From Fragilaria radians (taxonomy: Eukaryota; Bacillariophyta; Fragilariophyceae; Fragilariales; Fragilariaceae): a stretch of 30,317 nucleotides of DNA. Every line of letters begins with the position of its first letter. Position 1 is the stretch's first letter. The notes below the pieces were generated by a model that worked only from the letters and a program-made list of their open reading frames with translations, ran no database searches and was not told the DNA's origin. The position numbers were made by a program, and so were the translations under genes. The stretch lies in assembly GCA_900642245.1 (NCBI GenBank), contig CAAAJI010000064.1:4580-34896 (forward strand), given 5' to 3'. Positions 1 through 8,512 of the stretch are shown one piece after another.

Positions 1-1192
1 ATATAAACTCTTGGAGCAGCTCAGTGCAGAACTATCAACCACTAACCCAATATCTTGTAAGAACGAGATATTCTCTAAAAGGGTAGAGGAAGGAGGGAGT
101 GCAACGAGTTAGTGTAGAATAAGTATCAGCAATTTTATTTTTTTAAAGTTTCGCGGCATAAATGGTCTTTGCGTCTTGCGTTATAATTTAATTGAATTGT
201 ATTGCAGCTGTGACTGAGTTGCGTTGATTGAAGGATCAAGAAGCTAATCCCTAACACAATAGGGTGTAAACGATTACAGGTTATTAACAAAATAATAAAC
301 TAGGAGATGTGAGTGTGCAATGGTATAAGGAGATATCCCTTACCGTTAGTGCATAGTAAAAAGTAGTAGAATTAAAACAAATTCTTATATTTACGCCTCT
401 AGCTAAGGGTAGGTACAAGTAAAATATCAAGTTGCTTACCTACCACTAGTTTATTTACAATAAATGATTCACTAGTTAAACTTAGTGCTGATAAAGTATT
501 GTTTTTAAATGGAAAGTATCATTATACAAACCAGCACAGTATCCAATCAAGGATGGCTAAAATAATGATCTATTTCAAGATCTAATTGCAGAGTTAACAG
601 TCTAATAACAAAATAGTCTAAAAGCTGAACTCACTTATCCTTATTGACCCCACAACTTGTCCTAATGAACAAGTTGAAGAGACTTGTCTACCCAGTTGGG
701 AAGAAGAAGCTTTAGAACAAGATCTAATTCTTCAAGAGAGTTCACAAACATCTCTTGAGAAGGGTAAAATAGTTCTCTCTAAGAGAAGTTCTTTAAGACT
801 ACACAAGACTAAAAAATAAAAATCTAAAATACATTATTATTTATTATTGTGCTATTACTATATCTCACCGTAGAGCAGTGACTAAATTGATTCTTCATTT
901 GTCTCAATTTCTTATCCTTTTTTCATGCAAGTGAACAAAACACAGAGTTAAAGTTAACAGGACAATGATATTGAGTTTGTATCAACACCATATACAAATC
1001 CTTTTCATAATTATTGATGGAAATTTATAAAAGAGAATACAAAGATAGACTTTTCAGGATTGTTTCTCACATCATTAACTCTGCGTTGCAAACATCAACA
1101 ATTTGGGAAATATTTGATTCACTAGTCATGTTAGTCCCGAGTCTCTGTTTCGTCGTTTCGTCCTCTCCTCCCAGATCTAATTGTAGTAACAC
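1..1192. other. AT-rich intergenic region with LTR-like fragments
   Basis: No convincing gene is present. Two short words, at 56-65 (TGTAAGAACG) and 110-121 (TAGTGTAGAATA), recur in the same order at 11978-11987 and 11988-11999, which suggests fragments of one repeat family, perhaps LTR-derived. A stretch near 385-420 also resembles the second locus. A hairpin-capable sequence lies at 408-444 (GGTAGGTA against TACCTACC). An open frame without ATG runs from about 613 to 819 and is rich in Glu, Ser and Lys; I do not recognise it. The segment just before 1193 should hold the promoter and 5' UTR of the AAA+ gene, but I see no clear TATA box. Confidence 0.5.
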
Positions 1193-3926
1193 ATGACACA
1201 TGAATTACGAATTCATACTCGACCTTTACTTCATGGTCGTTGTCAATATGATTCTACATTCCCGGTGACTTTGGGGAAACATGGTATGGTATCATCAGAA
1301 GCTAAAATATTTCCATCCAATTTCATGTTCCATGTCATATGTTTACAATTACCAACCAACACGATGGAGGATGAAGCTTGTTATGTATGCCGACTTCAAA
1401 CTTACCCAAATATGGAATCTTCATCACCAAATAGGATGAGACAGAACTCAGATGTATCACCCAACATAACTATACAGTGGAGCACTGCGGTACGAATAAT
1501 CTCCAAGTCACCATCGAACAAAACTAGTCTATTGGAAATTCTACGAAATCGATTTATCCAAAGAGACATTGTCATCTCGTCCTCGGTTTGTTATCATTCG
1601 CTATTCAATATAAAGTATGAAACGAAGGATCAATCGTCAGCCTATATGTCCTCAATTCCCCCAAAAGGGGGACCAATGGAAGAATCCTTTGTCATGTCAT
1701 TTTCACATCCTCCCACAATTCCCCTATCGGTGGTCTTTCGACTAAAAACGCGAACATTACAACATGAAGCTTCCAGGTCCATGCATTCTCTTTTTATGCT
1801 ACGTCTTAAGAGGCAGCTTACAGGATATTGTCTAATGTTTCGTCATGATGGAACCATCACAAGTGAGATTACAATCACTGTTGGGGATGCCCTTCTTTGT
1901 TTGGTAGTGGAGGCTGTATGTTGTTCCCAATCATCAAAGGTAAGTTAGTCAGGATGATACTCATTGAAATCATAAATTATCTCCCTGGATATGCATCGAA
2001 TCTAATTCCTTTTTTGGTCGGGCCATATACATAGGTAGGCATTCTTGCCATACTACTAACACCAGCCACAAAAATGACGATCCTCGAAGACGATCAACCA
2101 CCAAAACTAACTTCTGAGCAAATTGTAGATCATACCCTACCCTCACCAGCCACCCATCTCATTTTGGACGCCATACATTCCTTAAGTGATATCCCTAATG
2201 CAAATGTCCCCCGTATGTTCCTTTTATCGGGCCCACCCGGTGTTGGGAAGACACACGCTGTTCGAATCGCCATCCAGGCGGCTAGAGTTCCCATGTTTAC
2301 GAGTTTCCTTCGGGGATCCGATATTTCCTCATCATCATCAGGAGACATTGATTCTTCATTGTTATCGTTGGAAAAGCACCTAGTTCATGCACAACGAGAA
2401 AGTCAAACGAAACTATGCCTACTATTCTGGGATGAATTTGATGCACTTGTATCGTCTTCTGAAGTTCATGTCGGTATTCTCGTTCACCACCTAGACCGCA
2501 TTGCTCAGTTATTTCCTCGCATCATTGTCATTGCGGCAACAAATCTCGTTGATAGTATCCCACAATCACTCCGTCGAGCGGGACGGTTGGAATATGAAGT
2601 GCTCATTCAGCCCCCCTCATCGGATCAGAGGCAAATGATTCTCCGTTCCATGATGGACGATCCTATCATTAATTTAAAGGAAGTAGCTGACATGACAGTG
2701 GGCTTTGTTCCAGCCGACTTGCACGCTCTAGTACGCAAAGCCAAAATGCGGAATCTAAGGAATGACAAGGAATCTATGGAAAAATCTTTGCTATATTCCA
2801 TGGAAAGTGTTCAGGCTTCGGTAAGTCTTATCTTTCCTATCATCTATTCTTATTTTCTCAGACGCTAACGTTACTTTATACATCAAATCTTCTCTCCCAT
2901 GTTATGACAGGCACTTCGAAATTCTCTCATGATAAAACCACCCATGATATCATGGGATGCAGTATGTGGGGATGCTGGAGGTGCAAAGGTAAGTCTCAGA
3001 TTTTGTATTCTTTTCCCAATACTTATGTTTCCATCCCTTCTTATTTGTGTTTCTCTTTCTCGATGCCTCAATATTTTCAGTCTGCTTTACTAAAAGGAAT
3101 TGAATGGCCAAGAACCAAACGTCAGCAGTTCTTCCATCTTGGACTTTCCGCCCCCAAGGGAATTCTTCTTCATGGTCCTCCAGGATGTGCCAAGACTACC
3201 CTCGCTAGAGCAGCTGCGGGCTCCAAATGTATTTCCTTCCTTAGTTTGTCACCAGCGGATGTCTATGCGTCCTCCTATGTTGGTGAGGCTGAGGCAGTAA
3301 TACGGAGAGCCTTTGCGACAGCGCGTGCTGCGGCACCATGCATTCTATTTTTAGATGAAATAGATTCAATAGTCGTTGGGTCGTCGGGGAGGAATGATAA
3401 TGATAAAAATCATAATCACAATATGCATCGATCGGGAGGAGGTGGATCTTCCGAAAGTCGAGTACTGTCTACATTCTTAAATGAAACAGATGGCTTAACA
3501 AGTAACAGTAGCGATCAAGTATTGGTCATTGCAGCTACGAACCGCCCTTGTACCCTGGATGCCGCATTGTTACGTCCAGGTCGGTTTGACAAGGTAATTT
3601 ACGTACCTCCACCAGATAGTTCTGGCCGAAAATCTATATTGGAAAAGGAATTGAGAGTCCTAATGCAAGACGGACTATCGTTTGATTTGGAACGTCTAGC
3701 CATGGATGATATTTCCGGCAATATGACGGGTGCGGAAATTGTGGGGGTGACACAACAATTGCGCACTCAATTTGCATTACAATCAATCTCTGGAATAGAC
3801 AATCCTAGCAACGATATCAACAATGAAACATTGGAGAAAATGTTGCGTGATGTCAAACCATTGTTGAATTCTCCCGGTGTCCTAGCAGAGTATGAAAAGT
3901 TTGAGAAGCAAAGAATAAATCACTAG
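1193..3926 (+). CDS. Tandem AAA+ ATPase of the AFG2/SPATA5 group (AFG2B-like), four exons
   Basis: Exons 1193-1939, 2035-2820, 2911-2988 and 3081-3926 join in phase 0 at all three GTAAGT...AG introns (95, 90 and 92 nt) to give about 818 residues. Residues 1-249 form a divergent N-domain. The first AAA+ module has Walker A GPPGVGKT near 315-322, Walker B with Asp-Glu at 382-383, and the LRRAGR arginine-finger segment. The short exon 3 carries the linker resembling the usual SWDDIGG entry to D2. D2 has Walker A GPPGCAKT near 569-576, Walker B LFLDEID near 626-632, AATNRP, and LLRPGR. The GPPGCAKTT form and the C-terminal VKP...YEKF segment resemble AFG2B/SPATA5L1, a cytoplasmic 60S-maturation ATPase in animals and fungi. 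AFG2A, NVL and PEX6 are alternatives. A His/Asn/Gly/Ser-rich insert follows the D2 Walker B. The ATG at 1193 is the first after an in-frame stop at 1187. The gene converges on GatA with a 95-bp gap. Confidence 0.85.
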
Positions 3927-4021
3927 TCACGATGTGAGAAATAACTTTTCAATGATATTATAACTGTGTGTGTGTTATTGCTTTCATCCTTGATTTTTTT
4001 TGCTGCACTTCGAATGGCTTC

Positions 4022-5695
4022 TTAGTTTTCTTTTGACAAAGATATGTTCTGAAGAGCTGTAGCAACCTCCAAAACAGTATTGTCATTGTCCCCAATAATT
4101 TGTAGTCCAAGCGGTTTCCTCGATGGAATATACCAAGGAATGGATATTGCAGGCAGGCACGCCAAACTAATGGGAACAGTCAAGACATCATTGGCAAACA
4201 TCGCCGTGGATTCCACATTCGATGTATCGGGGAATGATAAGCAAGTAGGAGTAAGAAGAACATCTAACCCTTCCAAGGTTTGCCGTAATTGCTTCGACAC
4301 CACGGCACGTATCTTGGATGCGGCTTCGTAGTGTGAATGAAATCGATCCGACGACAGCACAGCTGTACCCGTCAAAATTCTACGCAAAACTTCTTGACCG
4401 AAACCCATACTTCGGGAGGCTGCATATTGACTCTCCAAGAGGGAAATGGAATCCTGGATGTGATGATCTGAACCATGTACCGATAATCCATATCTTAAAC
4501 CATCGTAGCGACTCAAATTAGAACTAGCCTCAGCGCTTGCAATGATGTAATAGGCAGCGAGGGATGCTTTGATAATATCAGGAGATAAAGATTCGGGAGG
4601 AACTTCAACTAAGGTGGCTCCCATTTGTTCCAATGACGTTGCAGCTTTCTCCCAGGCATCGTTTATCTCAGGGGGGCATTCGGCAACCGAAAAGGCAGAA
4701 GGGATCCCAACACGAAAGTCAAAGAAAGAATGATTTAATTTGCTTTGCTTTGGAAAAGTCCTGGTGGAGTCAGTAATATGATCAGACACAGAAGTATCCA
4801 TAACTTTCATGACAGTGGATATGCATTCAACGGAAGGAGCAAGAAAACCAATAGTATCGAGAGAGGATGCGTAACTAACAAGTCCCTTTCGAGAGATATG
4901 TCCATAGGTAGGTTTAAAGCCTGTTATACCACACCAGGCAGCAGGTAAACGTATGGATCCTCCCGTATCTGATGCTACAGAAAAAAGTGAAGATCCGTGT
5001 GCTACAGAAGCTGCCGATCCTGAGGAGGATCCGCCGGTATACCAACAATTTTCATGTGACTTTGGAATGTAGATTGAACAATTTTGTTCGATAACTTTTT
5101 CATAGGGCGATGTGATTTCTTGTATCCATTCCACCTCGGTTTTCATTTTGTGTTCTATTATTGTTTCTGGAGGATGAATGAGATTAGAGTCCGTTACTGG
5201 CAAGGCGAATAGTGGATTTAGAGTCCTCGCTGTTGAATTGTTTGTTTGTTTATGACCAAAACTAGCTTCTCCTAAGTTAGTTCCCAAACTTCCCATTCCA
5301 AATTCATCCATTTGTGTAATTCCCATTACGACAGCACCAGCATCCTTGAGAATTCGTATGACATCTGCATCATATCCACAAGAAGTTGATGTTGTGTCAT
5401 TCTTGATATCCAACAGCATTCGACTGGATGCCGTTAGTGGGAATTCCTTAACTGCCACATTTGCCTTGACTGTCAAAGGTATACCTGAAAGTGGTCCGTC
5501 GTCACCAGTGTAGGATGAGACTTGTTCCAAAACATGATCCAAGCTATGCAACTGTGTAAAGGCATTCAGCTGTAGATGTTCCTCACCAGCGATTGCCTTT
5601 GCATGACAATATGAGACTAAATCATATTTGGAGATACGACCGGATGAAATGAGACTCTTTGCTAATGATATGGTCAATCGAGTCTTTCCAGTCAT
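4022..5695 (-). CDS. gatA: Glutamyl-tRNA(Gln) amidotransferase subunit A (organellar)
   Basis: This is an amidase-signature protein of 557 residues in one exon. It would release ammonia from glutamine and feed it to GatB for converting Glu-tRNA(Gln) to Gln-tRNA(Gln) in mitochondria and/or plastid. The Ser-cisSer-Lys triad can be placed at Lys77 (in PLTVKANV), Ser223 (start of SSSGSAAS) and Ser247 (in SDTGGSIRLPA); the 24-residue Ser-Ser spacing matches the family. The downstream GFKPTYG and GLVSYASSLD motifs are typical of GatA. A segment of about 65 residues, roughly 152-218, is inserted just before the glycine-serine loop. Mitochondrial GatA proteins also carry an insertion here, but a shorter one as I recall. 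The ATG at 5695 is the first possible start after an upstream in-frame stop. The N-terminus is a weak targeting peptide, so the compartment is uncertain. No gatB or gatC is nearby, as expected for nuclear genes. Confidence 0.93.
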   Translation of the reverse strand: MTGKTRLTISLAKSLISSGRISKYDLVSYCHAKAIAGEEHLQLNAFTQLHSLDHVLEQVSSYTGDDGPLSGIPLTVKANVAVKEFPLTASSRMLLDIKNDTTSTSCGYDADVIRILKDAGAVVMGITQMDEFGMGSLGTNLGEASFGHKQTNNSTARTLNPLFALPVTDSNLIHPPETIIEHKMKTEVEWIQEITSPYEKVIEQNCSIYIPKSHENCWYTGGSSSGSAASVAHGSSLFSVASDTGGSIRLPAAWCGITGFKPTYGHISRKGLVSYASSLDTIGFLAPSVECISTVMKVMDTSVSDHITDSTRTFPKQSKLNHSFFDFRVGIPSAFSVAECPPEINDAWEKAATSLEQMGATLVEVPPESLSPDIIKASLAAYYIIASAEASSNLSRYDGLRYGLSVHGSDHHIQDSISLLESQYAASRSMGFGQEVLRRILTGTAVLSSDRFHSHYEAASKIRAVVSKQLRQTLEGLDVLLTPTCLSFPDTSNVESTAMFANDVLTVPISLACLPAISIPWYIPSRKPLGLQIIGDNDNTVLEVATALQNISLSKEN

Positions 5696-6016
5696 ATTGA
5701 CATGCCCACAATTGAGTGTAATGAGTAAAATTAAATTACTGTTGCATAGCTTACACTACATACTTGAGGACCACAGTAAAATTCGATTCCAGTGTTAGTA
5801 CAGTACAGCACATACACTGTTACAGTACAGAGAAAATACTGTGCAAACTTTTTACATTACAAAGATTTCCATCCTCATGTCGGTCCCTCCCGAAATGATC
5901 CATCCAACATCCAAATGGACTGAACCAATCACTGATTCTCGTTACATGTTACATTGTATGATTTGAATAGAAATCCTCGTCCAGTTCAAAATCCGTCTCG
6001 TCGTTTGACAGTTTCG
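5696..6016. promoter_or_regulatory. Divergent promoter region between gatA and the RING1-like gene
   Basis: The 321 bp between the two opposed ATGs must hold both 5' UTRs and promoters. The decamer TACAGTACAG occurs exactly twice, at 5799-5808 and 5821-5830 (22-bp spacing), and a reverse-orientation TACTGT lies at 5837-5842. The cluster sits about 100-150 bp from the gatA start and 175-220 bp from the RING gene start. No TATA box is obvious. A short ATG-led frame at 5877-5966 ends in a stop and does not join the RING frame by any intron of plausible size, so it may be an upstream ORF in the 5' UTR. A regulatory role for the repeat is inferred from position only. Confidence 0.5.
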
Positions 6017-7202
6017 ATGGCAGCCTTGAATTCCGAATTCGTATGTCCAATCTGTTTGGGTTACATTCGGAAGGCATCGTTGGTAATGGAATGTTTGCAT
6101 CGATTTTGTGCAGAATGCATTCAAAAATGTCTACGATTTGGCAGGAAGGAATGCCCGTCGTGTCGTATTCATATTCCATCTCGACGGTCACTCCGACAGG
6201 ATGAAGAATTTGATTGGATCCTTCGACATATATTGGGTGACGTCCGAGCCTTGGAGGAAGAAGATGCCCGACAGGCAGAATTGGCCAAAACAAGGAATTT
6301 ACAAATTAGTGATGCTAGGAAACAGGGGATGCTTTATCAACAGGAGGCGATGCAACAGAATAAGGTACGTTATGGTGGAACTGATGTTATTTTTTCAATC
6401 CATGTTGTCCTATTTTAATCCTTTCTTTCATCCCTTACAAGGCATCCGCAACCCCAAATAAGAGAGGGAAGTATTCACACTTTGGAAGAGCTTTCGAAAA
6501 TGCCTTTCGAGATGATGAACCACCTGACACTACCAAAGTTGTTCTTCATCCTGAAACACAGTTGGATATCAAGGTATGTAATCGATGATTTATAATCAAA
6601 AGAAAGTCAAATTTCACGACTATCTGGAAATTGGGATGTATCTCCATTTCTTTTCAATAAATTCATGAAGCTTCGTTTCATCTTTCTCACTTCTTTCTCT
6701 CTACAAATAATTCAGCCCACAGAGCTAGTTGAATTTTTATTGTTGCGACATCCGGAGGAAACACACTTACCATCCCTTCGAAAAGAATTCCTGACCATGA
6801 ATCGAAATGCTTCAGTTCGAATCTTGAAAATATTTTTAAGTCGAAAACTTCTCCATGACGATTGGGATGAGATTATGGTACGTTGTATAGAGTTTTTTCT
6901 TTCACCACGCGACAAGAAAAGTTGTCTTTCCGCATGAAAAATCCGGATTGATGATGGTCAAACATGTTTCTAAAGTTACTAGGCCTCGGAGGGTGCATCT
7001 TTTACGTCTTTCGACCCTAATTCTCTTTCATCTCTTCTAGATATTAGGAAAGTACGAAGACGAATGGGTAGAACTGGAAGATTCATTATCTTTGAAAAGT
7101 CTACAGCAAAATTTGAGACCTTGGGATGGCAACGATACCAGCAAGGTTGTTTGGAAGTTGTGGTATCGTCGTTTTCAATCAATACAAAACGACACCACTT
7201 AA
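6017..7202 (+). CDS. RING1/RNF2-like E3 ubiquitin ligase with RAWUL domain (Polycomb PRC1-type), four exons
   Basis: Exons 6017-6364, 6442-6573, 6716-6877 and 7041-7202 join in phase 0 across introns of 77, 142 and 163 nt, giving 267 residues. The N-terminus is a C3HC4 RING: Cys10, Cys13, Cys26, His28, Cys31, Cys34, Cys46, Cys49. The MECLHRFC segment and the SRRSLR...EFD extension just after the RING are hallmarks of RING1/RNF2 and plant AtRING1, the H2A ubiquitin ligases of PRC1. Residues 80-116 are charged and likely helical. Exons 3 and 4 (about 161-267) read as a RAWUL ubiquitin-like domain, which in the family binds Polycomb partners. The open frame continues upstream of 6017 but has no ATG before a stop at 5933, so 6017 is the start. 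At 267 residues it is shorter than animal RING1 proteins (more than 330). A PSGF-type RING/RAWUL partner is the main alternative. Nuclear location and H2A activity are inferred. Confidence 0.85.
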
Positions 7203-7465
7203 CAAATGTTGATTTCGTTTGCCATAAAAATTTGATTTATTCATACGAGGTATTATATATTTTACGCATTTTCATCACATGTTTTCTGTTACTTATGAGG
7301 AGGACATGATGTACAATCAAAATAGGAAGTTAACAACTAAGCAAAATGCGTATTTTCCCTATCTCAATTAAAATATTAAGTAAATAATGTTCAATTTTGG
7401 AACATTCGAGTTTCTTTGGAACATTCGTGTGTCAGGGGGAAAAAAGAATTGTGTTGCATTCAATC

Positions 7466-7939
7466 CTATCCTCTTCCTCGATTGGTATTTCCAAATCGTT
7501 TGGCACGTTTTCGTCGTCCAAAATTGGAACAGGGCCTTGCACCATGATTCGCACGTTTAGGCTTACGATTGTTACGATTCATGGCTTCCAAAATACGCAG
7601 GAACTGTACTACAAGTCGAGTATCCTCCTCCTTTGTCTTCTCCACCTTGATGACTTTTACGATTGATGGAATATGACAAAGTGTATTGCTAGATTGATAT
7701 TGTAATGAGGAATCGTACAGTCCCCTTGTCGTATCCATTTTCAATTGTGCTTGTATTTCACCACCACCACCACCTATGAAGGATGAAAAGTAGGATACCA
7801 TAGGTACATTAAGATGTATCCCCGTCGTCTTCATAATCTTACTCCCTCCTCCTCTAATAGAACTATTGATCCCGCAGAGAGCTGGAGAAAATGCTCTAAG
7901 GCAGTTTGTCATTGGACGTAGTAATGTCGTTGTCAACAT
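7466..7939 (-). CDS. Small basic protein, probably organelle-targeted, function unknown
   Basis: The open frame runs from a GTG at 7972, but the first ATG is at 7939, giving 157 residues. The N-terminus (MLTTTLLRPMTNCLRAF) has Arg, Thr and Leu without acidic residues, typical of a mitochondrial or plastid presequence. The middle has a polyglycine patch (GGGGG) and a Lys/Glu-rich segment. The C-terminal 35 residues are strongly basic, with KPKRANHGARPCS followed by an Arg/Lys-rich RRKRAKRFGN stretch and an RG tail. That motif looks like the conserved core of a small RNA-binding or ribosome-associated protein, but I cannot name the family. The gene converges on the RING1-like gene with a 263-bp gap. 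The tRNA-like units begin about 130 bp upstream of its start. Confidence 0.55.
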   Translation of the reverse strand: MLTTTLLRPMTNCLRAFSPALCGINSSIRGGGSKIMKTTGIHLNVPMVSYFSSFIGGGGGEIQAQLKMDTTRGLYDSSLQYQSSNTLCHIPSIVKVIKVEKTKEEDTRLVVQFLRILEAMNRNNRKPKRANHGARPCSNFGRRKRAKRFGNTNRGRG

Positions 7940-8068
7940 GATAAGGAAGAGGGCGTCACCACACGTTTTCACAACCAGGGAGAGTGTTAGTTAGTTGTCT
8001 ACGGGTTTTCCTCAACTACCAATCCGGTCTGTCCGTCCGCAAAAAATTAATTGCGGTACACGAATGTC

Positions 8069-8124
8069 AAAAATACTACCGTATGACGGAATTGAACCGC
8101 CCCTAGACCACTAGCTACGATGGT
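8069..8124 (-). repeat. tRNA-like Pol III unit, copy 1 (no anticodon arm)
   Basis: Read on the minus strand, an A-box-like TAGCTAGTGG (8108-8117) is followed closely by a B-box GGTTCAATTCC (8088-8098). The B-box sits in a T-arm that can fold (GGCGG, loop TTCAATT, CCGTC, with one G-T pair). It ends in a CGGT-type 3' half and a T5 run (8069-8073) suited to Pol III termination. The anticodon arm is absent: D-arm-like and T-arm-like sequences are nearly adjacent. A second copy in the same orientation lies about 390 bp away. The unit could be a SINE fragment, a degenerate tRNA gene or a small Pol III RNA gene. Confidence 0.6.
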
Positions 8125-8455
8125 AATTTAACTCGAGTTCTGATGATCCTTCAATTTGACATCCCCCTGCTGGTAACTTTGCTATATTATTACGACCTTT
8201 CTCGGTCTATCTTAACTTAACCCCCAACCTAGGCTTCGTTACTCATGTGCTGATTACATACATCATCCTCCAGGCTTTTCACCTCGGGCATACCGGTATT
8301 CGGTTTTACGTTACTCCTGAACAATGTCTTTTCTCCGATCATCTGTTCCACCTTCAACAACCCCATTTCTTCGTGTGAACTGTATTACGCACGTCCCAAG
8401 CACAACCAGAAGGGGAGCATAATAGGTTTCGAACCTCAGAACTCGACATGACATC
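8125..8455. other. Spacer between the tRNA-like units
   Basis: This 331-bp segment has no open frame of note and is somewhat richer in GC than the flanks. A 10-bp inverted repeat, TCGAGTTCTG at 8133-8142 and CAGAACTCGA at 8437-8446, lies close to its two ends. A lone B-box-like GGTTCGAAACC reads on the minus strand at 8425-8435. Together with the flanking tRNA-like units this suggests a composite repeat element of about 450 bp, perhaps SINE-like. No coding capacity is visible. Confidence 0.4.
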
Positions 8456-8512
8456 AAAAATTACCACCGCATGACGGAATCGAACCGCCCCTAGACCACT
8501 AGCTACGGTAAC
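8456..8512 (-). repeat. tRNA-like Pol III unit, copy 2 (no anticodon arm)
   Basis: This is the second copy of the unit, in the same orientation. The A-box-like TAGCTAGTGG is at 8496-8505, a consensus B-box GGTTCGATTCC at 8476-8486, and a T5 run at 8456-8460. The T-arm stem GGCGG/CCGTC with loop TTCGATT is canonical. The start (ACCG) and end (CGGT) of the unit are complementary, as in a shortened acceptor stem. From T5 run to A-box it differs from copy 1 at only a few positions, mainly around the 3' end and one in the T-loop. The identical loss of the anticodon arm in both copies argues for duplication of an already shortened unit. Confidence 0.6.

Noticed and set aside
408..444. Hairpin GGTAGGTA/TACCTACC as a terminator or regulatory RNA
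   Set aside because: A single 8-bp stem in AT-rich DNA of a eukaryote, with no adjacent gene, is not enough to assign a role.
1014..1196. 60-codon ATG frame just before the AAA+ gene
   Set aside because: It is in a different frame, ends at 1196 inside the first codons of the AAA+ gene, and has no recognisable domain. No splice joins it sensibly.
2904..3080. Continuous frame joining 2904 to the second AAA+ module
   Set aside because: It reads through an intron in the wrong frame for the D1-D2 linker. Splicing at 2911-2988 and 3081 restores the SWDxxxGDAGG linker, so the start of that frame is intronic or out of frame.
7064..7309. 81-codon ATG frame overlapping the last RING1-like exon
   Set aside because: It is a shadow frame. 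The phase-0 continuation of the RAWUL domain uses 7041-7202 in another frame.
8425..8435. Third B-box (GGTTCGAAACC) as evidence for a complete tRNA gene
   Set aside because: No matching acceptor stem or anticodon arm is found within 100 bases, and the T5 run of copy 2 would interrupt any transcript starting at the A-box upstream.
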